Source: Christensenella sp. UBA7102 (GTDB lineage Bacteria > Bacillota > Clostridia > Christensenellales > UBA1750). Taken from it: a DNA stretch of 19,081 nucleotides. Made by a program: the position numbers and the translations under genes. The stretch is taken from the NCBI GenBank assembly GCA_002492415.1, contig DKYK01000084.1, positions 1 through 19,081 on the forward strand, in the 5' to 3' direction. The notes under the pieces are model-generated. The model worked only from the letters and a program-made list of their open reading frames with translations, did no database searches and was not told the origin of the DNA. This document shows, one piece after another, positions 7,310-15,053 of the stretch (positions within the stretch are counted from its first letter, which is position 1; each line of letters begins with the position of its first letter).

Positions 7310-9073
7310 ATGTTTAGGGGAATCGGTTTTCTGATGAAGTACACCTGGAAGGTGGAAAAGCGCTATATATTCTACCAGATCCTCCTGCAGATTCTGACGG
7401 CGGTGGTGCCGCTGGCCGACATCGTGATCCCCAAGTGCATCATCGACGAACTGATGGGCGCGCAGCGCGTGGACGTGTTGCTGGGCTGGACGGCGCTGCT
7501 GCTCGCCATCAACTTGCTGGGAAATTGGCTCATCAGCTTTCTGGACGGCAACTCCTTTACGCTGCTGAGCAAGGTGTTCACCAGCTTCCAAGCCATGATG
7601 GCCGACCGCCTCTCCCGCAGCGACTACGCGCGACTGGAGGACCCCAAATTCCTGGATATCAAGGCCAAAGCGGAGAAGTTCATCTACGCCAACGGCCAGG
7701 GCTTTGGCCAGGTGATGCGCAGCGCGTTCAGCGTGTTCGGCAAGCTATTCACGTTCGCAGGCATTGTGGCGGTCATTTCCACTTTAAATACCTGGGTGGT
7801 GCTGGCGCTCGTGGCGCTGGTGCTCGTCAACGCGCTCTTTGAGTCCAAGGTCCGCAAGCAAACGACCGCCTGGGACCTGGAAAAGGCCCCCATCGAGCGC
7901 CGGACAAGCTATTTCCTCGATCTGGTGGAAAACTTCGCGTTCGGCAAGGAGATCCGTCTCTATGGAATGAAAGATTGGATCGTGGGCAAGGTGCGCGAGC
8001 ATTTGCAGGTGTCCGAGCGTTTCTACGCCCGCCAGACCCGACTGCTGAACCAGGCGCGCTACTTGTCCGCCTTCACCAATTTCGTGCTGAAAGGCATCGC
8101 CTACGGCTACCTGATCGTAAGCGTCGTGAAAGACCTGATCGGCATCGGCGACTTCACGATGTACATGTCCGCGCTGCTGAACTTCTCCGCCGCCATGCGC
8201 GAGCTGATGGAGAGCCTGCTCAACATCCGCCAGTTCGCCGGCTACTATGACGCGCTGATGGAGTACATGGACGTTCCCCAGCGCATGTACGAGGGCAGGC
8301 GCCTGCCGGTGCCGCAGCGCCCCTATGAGCTGCGCTTTGAGGATGTGTCCTTCCGCTACCCCGGTCAGGAAAACGATGTGCTCAAGCATATTTCCATCAC
8401 GCTGCGCGACGGCGAGAAGCTCTCTGTCGTCGGGGAGAATGGCGCAGGCAAGACCACCTTCGTCAAGCTGCTCTGCCGGTTTTATGATCCCACAGAAGGG
8501 CGGATCACGCTAAACGGCGCCGACATCCGCGATCTGGATTACGACCAGTACATGGCGCTGATCGGCTCGGTGTTTCAGGATTACAAACTGCTGGCCTTCA
8601 CGGTGAAGGAAAATGTGGCGTTTCAGCATGCTGAACAAGAGGAGGACGGGCGGATTCGGGACATCCTGATGCGCAGCGGGCTTGCGCACCGGCTGGAAAC
8701 GCTGCCCCGGGGCGTTCACAGCCACATCTACCGCACGTTTGACGAGGACGGCTTCGAACCCTCCGGCGGCGAGGGACAAAAAATTGCGCTGGCGCGGGCC
8801 ATCTACAAAAATGCGCCGATCATGGTGCTGGACGAGCCGACGGCAGCGCTGGATCCACGGGCAGAATATGAGATTTACCGGAATTTCTCGCAGCTGACCG
8901 AGGGAAAAACCACCGTGTTCATCTCTCACCGAATGTCCAGCTCCAAATTCTGCGACCATATCGCGCTGTTTAAGAACGGGGAGATCGCGCAGTACGGCAC
9001 CCACGAGGAGCTGATGGCTCGCAGCGGGGATTACAAAGAGCTCTTTGACATGCAGGCGCAGTTCTATCGATAA
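7310..9073 (+). CDS. ABC exporter, fused permease and ATPase (third, separately promoted)
   Basis: The product is 587 residues, a full type IV half-transporter. Membrane helices span roughly residues 20-300. The ATPase has Walker A GENGAGKT (375-382, Lys381), Q-loop SVFQDYKLLAF, an unusual signature PSGGE (484-488), Walker B MVLDEP with catalytic Glu509, and switch His540. Its ATPase resembles the second gene of the preceding pair (GENGAGKT, FQD-KLLAF) more than the first. AAGGAG at 7294-7299 sits ten bases before the ATG. It has its own promoter and is followed 80 bases later by the cytidylate-kinase-like gene with no terminator between. It may work as a homodimer or pair with one of the other two. 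The substrate is unknown. Confidence 0.9.
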   Translation: MFRGIGFLMKYTWKVEKRYIFYQILLQILTAVVPLADIVIPKCIIDELMGAQRVDVLLGWTALLLAINLLGNWLISFLDGNSFTLLSKVFTSFQAMMADRLSRSDYARLEDPKFLDIKAKAEKFIYANGQGFGQVMRSAFSVFGKLFTFAGIVAVISTLNTWVVLALVALVLVNALFESKVRKQTTAWDLEKAPIERRTSYFLDLVENFAFGKEIRLYGMKDWIVGKVREHLQVSERFYARQTRLLNQARYLSAFTNFVLKGIAYGYLIVSVVKDLIGIGDFTMYMSALLNFSAAMRELMESLLNIRQFAGYYDALMEYMDVPQRMYEGRRLPVPQRPYELRFEDVSFRYPGQENDVLKHISITLRDGEKLSVVGENGAGKTTFVKLLCRFYDPTEGRITLNGADIRDLDYDQYMALIGSVFQDYKLLAFTVKENVAFQHAEQEEDGRIRDILMRSGLAHRLETLPRGVHSHIYRTFDEDGFEPSGGEGQKIALARAIYKNAPIMVLDEPTAALDPRAEYEIYRNFSQLTEGKTTVFISHRMSSSKFCDHIALFKNGEIAQYGTHEELMARSGDYKELFDMQAQFYR

Positions 9074-9093
9074 GTCTTTCGCGTGGAATTCTT

Positions 9094-9122
9094 TTGCATT
9101 TTTCACCGAGCTGTGTTATACT
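9094..9122 (+). promoter_or_regulatory. Promoter of the cytidylate-kinase-like gene (copy 2 of a duplicated promoter)
   Basis: TTGCAT at 9094-9099 and TATACT at 9117-9122 have a 17-base spacer. The block at 9085-9105 is identical to 7247-7267 ahead of the third ABC gene, whereas the spacer centre has diverged. Same boxes, same spacing and same flank point to a duplicated promoter or shared regulator site. Confidence 0.75.
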
Positions 9123-9153
9123 TATGTTAACAAGCGGAAAAGGAGGTCTGAAC

Positions 9154-9753
9154 ATGACGAAACGGATCATCACCATCAGCCGTCAGTTTGGCAGCGGCGG
9201 CAGGTCCATCGGCAAGGCGCTGGCGCAGCGCCTGGGCTGGAAGTACTATGACAAGGAGTTGGTCGAGGAGGTGGCGCTGGAGAGCGGCTTTGACGCGGGC
9301 TATGTCGAGGAGCACGGCGAGAGTGCGCCCGCGGCCAGCGCGTTTGCTTATGCCTTCACCCAGCCGGGCGTTCCCGGCGTGATGCGCGGCATGTCGGCCA
9401 CAGACTTCCTCTGGTGCATCCAGCGCGAGGTCGTCCTAAAGCTGGCCGACAAGGAACCCTGCGTGATCGTGGGCCGCAACGCGGACTACATACTCCGCGA
9501 CCGCGACGACGTGCTCAACGCCTTCATCTACGCCGACAAGGCCTACCGCGCCGACCGCATCGTGCGTCTGTACGGCGAGAGCGAGAAGAGCCCCGAGCAG
9601 CGCCTGAACACAAAGGACAAAAAGCGTGCCGTCAACTATAAGCACTACACCGGCCAGGACTGGGGCGACGCGCGCAACTACCACATCGCGCTCAACAGCG
9701 GCTTGCTGGGCGAGGAAGCCTGCGTAAAGATACTGGAATCCCTGGTCAAGTGA
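9154..9753 (+). CDS. Cytidylate kinase-like family protein
   Basis: The 199-residue protein begins MTKRIITISRQFGSGGRSIG. The glycine-rich P-loop variant GSGGRSIGK (about residues 13-21), then LGWKYYDKELV and VIVGRNADYIL, are the pattern of the cytidylate-kinase-like family (Pfam Cytidylate_kin2), P-loop nucleoside-monophosphate kinase homologues common in Clostridia. The true substrate of this family is mostly untested, and it is distinct from housekeeping Cmk. The ATG at 9154 follows AAAAGGAGG (9138-9146). An earlier in-frame ATG at 9094 would run through the promoter and is rejected. Its promoter nearly duplicates that of the preceding ABC exporter, so the two may be co-regulated. A bidirectional terminator follows. 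Confidence 0.85.
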   Translation: MTKRIITISRQFGSGGRSIGKALAQRLGWKYYDKELVEEVALESGFDAGYVEEHGESAPAASAFAYAFTQPGVPGVMRGMSATDFLWCIQREVVLKLADKEPCVIVGRNADYILRDRDDVLNAFIYADKAYRADRIVRLYGESEKSPEQRLNTKDKKRAVNYKHYTGQDWGDARNYHIALNSGLLGEEACVKILESLVK

Positions 9754-9759
9754 GCAAAA

Positions 9760-9799
9760 CCCCCTGCCCTTTGCCAGCCGGCAATGGACAGGGGGAAAA
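9760..9799. terminator. Bidirectional terminator between the kinase-like gene and argH
   Basis: CCCCCTG (9760-9766) pairs with CAGGGGG (9789-9795), and inside it TTGCC (9771-9775) pairs with GGCAA (9780-9784). AAAA flanks the left side, giving a T-tract for minus-strand argH transcripts; the right side has AAAATTT. It lies between two converging genes and is stronger for argH. Confidence 0.75.
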
Positions 9800-9818
9800 T
9801 TTATGCTCCGCCGGCGCG

Positions 9819-11198
9819 CTATTCCAGCGAAACCAGGAAGGCTTTGGCATCGTCCAGCGTGGCTTGCACCATCGCAGGCGCGGGACCGCCGGGGAGGGCG
9901 CGCTGCCCCACGCAGGTTTCCATGGAGATGGCGTCGTAGACGTCCTGTTCGAACATCGGGGAGAATGCCCTCAGCTCGTCGAGAGGCAGGTCGAGCAGCG
10001 TTTTGTTTTCGCGGATGCAGTGCAGCACCAGCTTGCCCAGCACCTCGTGCGCCTCGCGGAAGGGCAGGCCCTTTTTGACCAGGTAATCTGCCGCGTCGGT
10101 GGCGTTGGTAAAGCCGCCCGCCGCGCCCGCGCGCATGTTATCCGTCTTAAAGCGCAGAGTTTTGAACATGCCGGTGAACACATTTAGGCACTTGATCAGC
10201 GTGTCGCGCGCGTCAAACAGAGCTTCCTTGTCCTCCTGCATGTCCTTGTTGTAGGCCAGCGGCAGGCCCTTCATCACGGTCAGCAGCGTGAAAAGGTCGC
10301 CGTAGACGCGGCCCGTCTTGCCCCGGGTCAGCTCGGCCATGTCGGGATTTTTCTTCTGCGGCATGATGGAGGAACCGGTGGAGTAGCCGTCGTCCATCTC
10401 TACAAATTGGAACTCGTTGGTGTTCCACAGAATCAATTCCTCGCAGAAGCGCGACAGGTGCATCATGGTAAGGCTTGCCGCGTACAGGTAGTCGCACACA
10501 AAGTCGCGGTCGGACACGCCGTCCAGCGAGTTGCGCGTGATGGCGGAAAAGTCCAGCAGCTCGGCCACGCGGCCGCGGTCCAGAGGATAGGTGGTGCCCG
10601 CCAGCGCGCCGCTGCCCAGCGGCATCACGTCCGCCGCGGCCTTGGCGTGCTGGAAGCGCCCGATGTCCCGGCGGAACATCTCGATATAGGCGCACAGGTG
10701 GTGCGCCAGCGTGATGGGCTGCGCCTTTTGCATGTGCGTATAACCCGGCATGATGGTGTCAAGGTGCTGGCCTGCGGTGTCCACCAGCGCGTGCGTCAGC
10801 TCGGCCAGGTGCGCCACCGCCTCGTCGGATACGTCTTTTACGTACATCCTGCAGTCCAGCGCCACCTGGTCGTTGCGGCTGCGGCCCGTGTGCAGGCGCT
10901 TGGCCGCCTGACCGATGCGCTCGGTGAGCAGCGTTTCCACATTCATGTGGATGTCCTCGGCGTCCAGCGTGAAGGTCACCTTGCCCGCGTCGATGTCGGC
11001 GAGCAGGTCGCGCAGCCCCTGCACGATGGCGTCCGCATCCTCCTTGGGAATGACGCCTGTTTCGCCCAGCATCGTGGCATGCGCGATGGAGCCGGTGATG
11101 TCCTGCCGGTAGAGGCGCTGATCAAACGTGATGGAGGAGTGGAAGTCGTCCACCATGCCGTCGGTGGATTTCTCAAAGCGTCCGCCCCAGAGTTTCAT
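9819..11198 (-). CDS. argH: Argininosuccinate lyase
   Basis: ArgH splits argininosuccinate into arginine and fumarate, the last step of arginine synthesis, as a cytoplasmic tetramer. The product is 459 residues, the normal family length. It starts MKLWGGRFEKSTD and carries HTGRSRNDQ (103-111), PGYTHMQKAQP (151-161, with His155) and the fumarase/lyase signature GSSIMPQKKNP (275-285) that holds the catalytic serine. The minus-strand ATG at 11198 has an excellent AAGGAGG (11206-11212). A longer frame upstream reads through non-coding DNA. It lies downstream of argG on the same strand, 323 bases away, with a hairpin (11227-11249) just before its ribosome binding site. Whether it shares a transcript with argG is unclear. 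Confidence 0.97.
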   Translation of the reverse strand: MKLWGGRFEKSTDGMVDDFHSSITFDQRLYRQDITGSIAHATMLGETGVIPKEDADAIVQGLRDLLADIDAGKVTFTLDAEDIHMNVETLLTERIGQAAKRLHTGRSRNDQVALDCRMYVKDVSDEAVAHLAELTHALVDTAGQHLDTIMPGYTHMQKAQPITLAHHLCAYIEMFRRDIGRFQHAKAAADVMPLGSGALAGTTYPLDRGRVAELLDFSAITRNSLDGVSDRDFVCDYLYAASLTMMHLSRFCEELILWNTNEFQFVEMDDGYSTGSSIMPQKKNPDMAELTRGKTGRVYGDLFTLLTVMKGLPLAYNKDMQEDKEALFDARDTLIKCLNVFTGMFKTLRFKTDNMRAGAAGGFTNATDAADYLVKKGLPFREAHEVLGKLVLHCIRENKTLLDLPLDELRAFSPMFEQDVYDAISMETCVGQRALPGGPAPAMVQATLDDAKAFLVSLE

Positions 11199-11226
11199 TG
11201 CGTTTCCTCCTTGAAATTGAGAAACA

Positions 11227-11249
11227 GGCGGGCAGTTCGCGTGCCCGCC
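11227..11249 (-). repeat. Strong hairpin just upstream of the argH ribosome binding site
   Basis: GGCGGGCA (11227-11234) and TGCCCGCC (11242-11249) form an eight-pair GC-rich stem with a seven-base loop. Neither side has a convincing T-tract (TTTGTT on the plus side, TGTTTCTC on the minus side), so it is probably leader structure or a weak terminator. Confidence 0.45.
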
Positions 11250-11321
11250 TTTGTTACAAAAGCGATAGAATGCCTTGGGGAAGTTTGAAGGGATCGCAAT
11301 CCTCTTCATGTGCCATCCGCA

Positions 11322-11523
11322 GGCGGGGGCGTGTACCCCGCCGGGAAGCGATTTTCTGTAAGTCAGAGCGGTAAACGCTGAAAGACTGCGTACTTCCATC
11401 CGTTTTTAAACCCTATGCCGATGGAAAATCGCTTCCGATACAGAAAAATTCGTGTGCGGCAAAGCCGTGCGCGAATCTTTCTGTTCCCTGCAAAAGATGA
11501 GGCTTCATCTTTTGCGGTTTTTT
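11322..11523 (+). ncRNA. Candidate structured small RNA between argG and argH, on the plus strand
   Basis: Most of this 323-base gap is foldable. In order: hairpin 11322-11328/11336-11342 (GGCGGGG/CCCCGCC); a long-range helix 11344-11359/11421-11436 (13 exact pairs plus extension with two G-U pairs); inside it a hairpin 11361-11387 with AGCG-gtaaa-CGCT; an alternative helix 11394-11400/11420-11426 that competes with the long-range one; a 21-pair hairpin 11440-11460/11464-11484 with one mismatch; then the intrinsic terminator. Three G-U pairs in the big hairpin become A-C mismatches on the other strand, and the terminator T-tract is on the plus strand. The RNA would be antisense to an argG-argH transcript. 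I found no clear promoter and recognise no known RNA family. The rest of the gap (11250-11321) shows nothing definite. Confidence 0.4.
11490..11523 (+). terminator. Intrinsic terminator pointing to the plus strand, overlapping the argG stop
   Basis: GCAAAAGATGA (11490-11500) and TCATCTTTTGC (11505-11515) form an 11-pair stem with a four-base loop, followed by GG and six T residues (11518-11523). On the minus strand no T-tract follows the stem, so it does not look like the terminator of argG. The T-tract overlaps the argG stop codon at 11522-11524. Confidence 0.7.
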
Positions 11524-12736
11524 ACTTGTTCTCGTCGCTGCCCAGCAGCATGGCGCGGATCTTCATGGGCAGGCCGAAGCAGTTGATGAAGCCGCCGGCG
11601 TCCTTCTGGTTGTAGACCTCGTCCGCGTCGAAGGTGGCAAAGTCCATGGAATACAGAGAGTAGGGGGACTTGGTGCCCGCGGGGATCACATTGCCCTTGT
11701 AGAGCTTGACGCGCGTGGTGCCGGTCACGGTCTGCTGCGTGCTGTCCACAAACGCGGACAGCGCTTTGCGCAGCGGCGTGTACCACTGGCCAAAGTACAC
11801 CAGCTCCGCAAAACGGATGGCGACCTGGTCCTTGAAATGGCGGGTGTCGCGGTCGAGGCACAGCTCTTCCAGATTCATGTGCGCGGCGTAGAGGATGGCG
11901 CCTGCGGGAGTCTCGTACACGCCGCGGCTCTTCATGCCCACCAAACGGTTCTCCACCATGTCCGCAATGCCGATGCCGTGCTTGGCACCCAGGGCGTTCA
12001 GCTTCTCCACGAGCGCAACGGGGGCCAGCTTTTCGCCGTTTACGGCCACGGGCTCGCCCTTTTCCCACTCAATCTCGACGGTTTCCGCCTCATCGGGAGC
12101 CTGCTCGGGAGTGTTGCAGATCAGCAGCAGGTCGTCCTGGGGCGCGTTCCACGGATCCTCCAGGTCGTGACCCTCGTGGGAGAGGTGCCACAGGTTGCGG
12201 TCCATGGAGTAGGGCTTTTTCTTGGTCACGGGCACGTCGATGCCGCGGGCGGCCGCGTAGTCGATCTCCTCGTCGCGGGACTTGATGTCCCAGATGCGCC
12301 AGGGCGCGATGATCTCAAGATCGGGCGCCAGCGCCTTGATGGTCAGCTCAAAGCGCACCTGATCGTTGCCCTTGCCGGTGCAGCCGTGGCAGATGGCGGT
12401 GGCGCCCTCCTTGCGGGCGATTTCCACCAGACGCTTGGCGATCACGGGACGCGCGAAGGAAGTGCCCAGCAAATACTTGCCTTCGTAAACCGCTTGTGCT
12501 TTAATAGTAGGGAAGATGAAGTCCTTGACAAATTCGTCGCGCAGGTCTTCAATATAGATCTTGGAGGCGCCGGTCTTGATGGCTTTCTCCTTCAGCGGCG
12601 CGAGCTCCTCGCCCTGGCCGACGTCGCCGGCCACCGCGATGACCTCAAAGTCATAGTTTTCCTTGAGCCACGGGATGATGATGGACGTATCCAGACCGCC
12701 GGAATAGGCAAGAATGACTTTTTTCTTTTCAGACAT
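11522..12736 (-). CDS. argG: Argininosuccinate synthase
   Basis: ArgG joins citrulline and aspartate using ATP to make argininosuccinate, the step before ArgH. The product is 404 residues, typical of the family. It starts MSEKKKVILAYSGGLDTS, with the ATP-pyrophosphatase P-loop AYSGGLDTS (10-18), then GCTGKGNDQVRFE (118-130), which binds citrulline and aspartate, and YSMDRNLWHLS further on. The ATG at 12736 has GGAGG (12746-12750) nine bases upstream, and a consensus-like promoter lies upstream on the same strand. It is divergent from ruvC. Its downstream neighbour on the same strand is argH, so citrulline-to-arginine conversion is encoded here. No carbamoyltransferase or N-acetylglutamate genes are in view. 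Confidence 0.97.
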   Translation of the reverse strand: MSEKKKVILAYSGGLDTSIIIPWLKENYDFEVIAVAGDVGQGEELAPLKEKAIKTGASKIYIEDLRDEFVKDFIFPTIKAQAVYEGKYLLGTSFARPVIAKRLVEIARKEGATAICHGCTGKGNDQVRFELTIKALAPDLEIIAPWRIWDIKSRDEEIDYAAARGIDVPVTKKKPYSMDRNLWHLSHEGHDLEDPWNAPQDDLLLICNTPEQAPDEAETVEIEWEKGEPVAVNGEKLAPVALVEKLNALGAKHGIGIADMVENRLVGMKSRGVYETPAGAILYAAHMNLEELCLDRDTRHFKDQVAIRFAELVYFGQWYTPLRKALSAFVDSTQQTVTGTTRVKLYKGNVIPAGTKSPYSLYSMDFATFDADEVYNQKDAGGFINCFGLPMKIRAMLLGSDENK

Positions 12737-12752
12737 GTGGTTCTTCCTCCCT

Positions 12753-12766
12753 GAGCGCTTGCGCTC
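12753..12766. repeat. 14-base inverted repeat in the argG leader
   Basis: GAGCGC-TT-GCGCTC lies between the argG promoter and its ribosome binding site. It could be a small RNA hairpin or an operator. It does not look like the AT-rich consensus of the arginine repressor. Confidence 0.3.
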
Positions 12767-12782
12767 TTCAATTCGTGGTATG

Positions 12783-12811
12783 AGTATACAACGGATTGCA
12801 TAAAAATACAA
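12783..12811 (-). promoter_or_regulatory. Sigma-A promoter of argG
   Basis: Reading the minus strand, TTGTAT (12806-12811) and TATACT (12783-12788) are 17 bases apart. The start of transcription would fall near 12776, about 40 bases before the argG ATG. It occupies the short divergent region shared with ruvC. Confidence 0.75.
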
Positions 12812-12853
12812 GAGGATTTTGTGTAAAAAAACCTTAACACGAAAGGATGCAGC

Positions 12854-13345
12854 ATGACGATACTGGGAATCGACCCGGGCCTTGCCACCATGGGGTGGGG
12901 GGCCATCAGCTACGACGGGGTAAAGCCCCGCATACTCGACTATGGCGCGCTCATCACGCCGCCCGACATGCCCATGCCGCAGCGCCTGCTGAGCCTTTTT
13001 GACGGCGTGGAGGAGCTGTGCAAGCGCTTTGATCCCGACGACATCGCGATGGAGGAGCTGTTCTTCTGCAAAAACGTCACCACCGCCATCGCCGTTGGCG
13101 AGGCGCGCGGCGCGGCGATGGTCGCGATGCGTAAACATACAAATAATTTGTTTGAATATACACCCATGCAGATCAAGCAGGCGGTGACGGGCTATGGCAA
13201 GGCGGACAAGAAGCAGGTGCAGCAGATGGTTAAGCTCCTGCTGAACCTGCCCGAGATTCCCCGTCCGGACGACGCGGCCGACGGCCTGGCCATCGCCATT
13301 ACCCATGCGCACTCCATGCGGATGCGCCAGAGTTACCGGATATAG
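12854..13345 (+). CDS. ruvC: Holliday-junction resolvase RuvC
   Basis: RuvC is the dimeric endonuclease that cuts Holliday junctions delivered by RuvAB during recombination repair. The product is 163 residues. The four-acid active site is visible: Asp7 in GIDPGL, Glu67 in AMEELFF, and Asp140 and Asp143 in RPDDAADGLA. AAAGGA (12842-12847) precedes the ATG by six bases. It is first in a tight run ruvC-ruvA-ruvB-queA, with gaps of 16, 35 and 1 bases. Its promoter must lie in the 117 bases shared with argG, but I could not assign boxes with confidence; TTGCAT at 12796 has no well-spaced -10. Confidence 0.96.
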   Translation: MTILGIDPGLATMGWGAISYDGVKPRILDYGALITPPDMPMPQRLLSLFDGVEELCKRFDPDDIAMEELFFCKNVTTAIAVGEARGAAMVAMRKHTNNLFEYTPMQIKQAVTGYGKADKKQVQQMVKLLLNLPEIPRPDDAADGLAIAITHAHSMRMRQSYRI

Positions 13346-13361
13346 AAAGGAAAATCGAGCC

Positions 13362-13967
13362 ATGTTTGCATACCTGGAGGGGCGCGTAACGGAAAAAAGA
13401 CAGGACGAGATGGTGCTGGACGTGGGCGGCGTGGGGTTCCTCATCAGCGCCACGCCGCAAACCATGTCCCGCATGCCCGGCGGCGAGAGCAAGTGTCGGG
13501 TTTATACAAAGCTGGTGGTCAAGGAGGACGCCTGGGATCTGTACGGCTTTGCATCCAAAGAGGAGCAGGAGATGTTTGAAAAACTCACCGCCGTCTCCGG
13601 CGTGGGGCCCAAGACCGCGCTGGGAGTGCTGGCGGCGCTGCCCGTGCGCGATCTGGCGCTGGCCATCGTCACCGGCGACCTCAAGGCCATCAAGTCCGCG
13701 CCGGGCATCGGCCCCAAGACCGCCCAGCGCATCCTGCTTGAGCTCAAGGACAAGGTCAGCGACGAGGAACTCGTGGGCGAGTACGCCGTGGGCGGCGCAG
13801 CACCCGCGGCCCCCGCGTCCGGCGGACTGTCCGACGCGATGGCCGCGCTGATGGCGCTGGGTTACACCCAGGGCGAGGCGGCCGGCGCGCTGAACAAGGT
13901 CAAGGATCAGTCGGATAAGACCGAGGAGCTCATCCGCCTTGCGCTGCGCGCCATGTCGCAGGCGTAG
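13362..13967 (+). CDS. ruvA: Holliday-junction DNA-binding protein RuvA
   Basis: RuvA is the tetrameric platform that binds four-way junctions and loads RuvB. The product is 201 residues. The N-terminal OB-fold starts MFAYLEGRVTEKR. Two helix-hairpin-helix motifs follow, VSGVGPKTALGVL (about residues 79-91) and APGIGPKTAQRIL (about 114-126). An alanine/glycine-rich linker (about 146-158) leads to the C-terminal RuvB-binding domain. The ATG at 13362 has AAAGGA (13346-13351) ten bases upstream. The longer in-frame start at 13305 would overlap the end of ruvC and is rejected. Confidence 0.96.
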   Translation: MFAYLEGRVTEKRQDEMVLDVGGVGFLISATPQTMSRMPGGESKCRVYTKLVVKEDAWDLYGFASKEEQEMFEKLTAVSGVGPKTALGVLAALPVRDLALAIVTGDLKAIKSAPGIGPKTAQRILLELKDKVSDEELVGEYAVGGAAPAAPASGGLSDAMAALMALGYTQGEAAGALNKVKDQSDKTEELIRLALRAMSQA

Positions 13968-14002
13968 GGCGACAATTTGGGAAAGGAAAAGGGTGATTTG
14001 AC

Positions 14003-15052
14003 ATGTCGGAAGATCGAATGACGGGCGGCGGCTACAATCCCTTCGAGGACGAGCTGGAAACCTCGCTGCGCCCCAAAACCCTGTCGGAATACGCTGGACA
14101 GGACGCGGTCAAGGAGACGCTGGGCATCTATATGCAGGCGGCGTCGCTTCGCCACGAGCCGCTGGATCACATGCTGCTCTACGGTCCGCCGGGCCTGGGC
14201 AAGACCACGCTTGCGGGCATTGTGGCCTCGGAGATGGGCGCGCAGCTGCGCATCACCTCCGGTCCTGCCATCGAGCGCCCGGGCGACCTGGCCTCCATCC
14301 TCACGGGCCTGAACACCGGCGACATCCTGTTCGTCGACGAGATCCATCGCCTCTCCCGCGCGGTGGAGGAGGTGCTCTACCCCGCCATGGAAGACTATGC
14401 TCTGGACATCATGATCGGCAAGGGACCGTCGGCGCGCTCCATCCGCATGGATCTGCCGCACTTTACGCTCATTGGCGCCACCACGCGCGCGGGCATGCTC
14501 ACCCACCCGCTGCGCGACCGCTTCGGCATCACCTTCCGCCTGGAGCTGTACACGCCCGAGCAGCTGGCGCGCATCGTGGAGCGCTCGGCGCATATCCTCA
14601 AGATCAGCGTGGACCACGACGGCGCGCTGGAGATCGCGCGGCGGTCGCGCGGCACGCCCCGCATCGCCAACCGCATGCTCAAGCGCGTGCGCGACTATGC
14701 GCTGGTCAAGGCCGACGGCGCCATCACCCTGGAAGTGGCGCGCGAGGGTCTGGAGCTGCTGGCCGTGGACGAGCTGGGCTTGGATCACATCGACCGCCGC
14801 ATGCTCACCAGCATGATCGAGAAATTCGGCGGCGGCCCGGTGGGGCTGGACACGCTGGCCGCCTCCACGGGCGAGGACACCGTCACCATTGAGGACATCT
14901 ACGAGCCCTATCTGCTGCAGCTGGGCTTTATCATGCGCACGCCGCGCGGCCGCGTGGTCACGGCGCTGGGCTATGAGCACATGGGTTACCCCGCGCCCGC
15001 CGCCCCGAGCGCGCTGCAGCAGCAAATCCGCATGGAAATCGAGGAAGAGTAG
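14003..15052 (+). CDS. ruvB: Holliday-junction branch-migration helicase RuvB
   Basis: RuvB is the AAA+ hexameric motor that drives branch migration at RuvA-bound junctions. The product is 349 residues: Walker A GPPGLGKT (61-68, Lys67), Walker B FVDEIH, sensor GATTRAG, then the small AAA domain and a C-terminal winged helix containing FGGGPVGLDTLAA. The assigned ATG at 14003 follows AAAAGGGTG; a second ATG five codons later is possible but has no better site. Its stop is one base before the queA start, which implies coupled translation. Confidence 0.97.
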   Translation: MSEDRMTGGGYNPFEDELETSLRPKTLSEYAGQDAVKETLGIYMQAASLRHEPLDHMLLYGPPGLGKTTLAGIVASEMGAQLRITSGPAIERPGDLASILTGLNTGDILFVDEIHRLSRAVEEVLYPAMEDYALDIMIGKGPSARSIRMDLPHFTLIGATTRAGMLTHPLRDRFGITFRLELYTPEQLARIVERSAHILKISVDHDGALEIARRSRGTPRIANRMLKRVRDYALVKADGAITLEVAREGLELLAVDELGLDHIDRRMLTSMIEKFGGGPVGLDTLAASTGEDTVTIEDIYEPYLLQLGFIMRTPRGRVVTALGYEHMGYPAPAAPSALQQQIRMEIEEE

Positions 15053-15053
15053 C

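Noticed and set aside
11344..11436. Mobile element ends (13-base inverted repeat)
   Set aside because: There is no transposase and no flanking target duplication, and the repeat sits within a larger set of hairpins ending in a terminator.
11322..11523. T-box, tmRNA, RNase P or SRP RNA in the argG-argH gap
   Set aside because: None of the conserved core sequences of those RNAs is present.
12796..12827. ruvC promoter with TTGCAT as -35
   Set aside because: The only -10-like sequence (TGTAAA) is 20 bases away, too far for a confident call.
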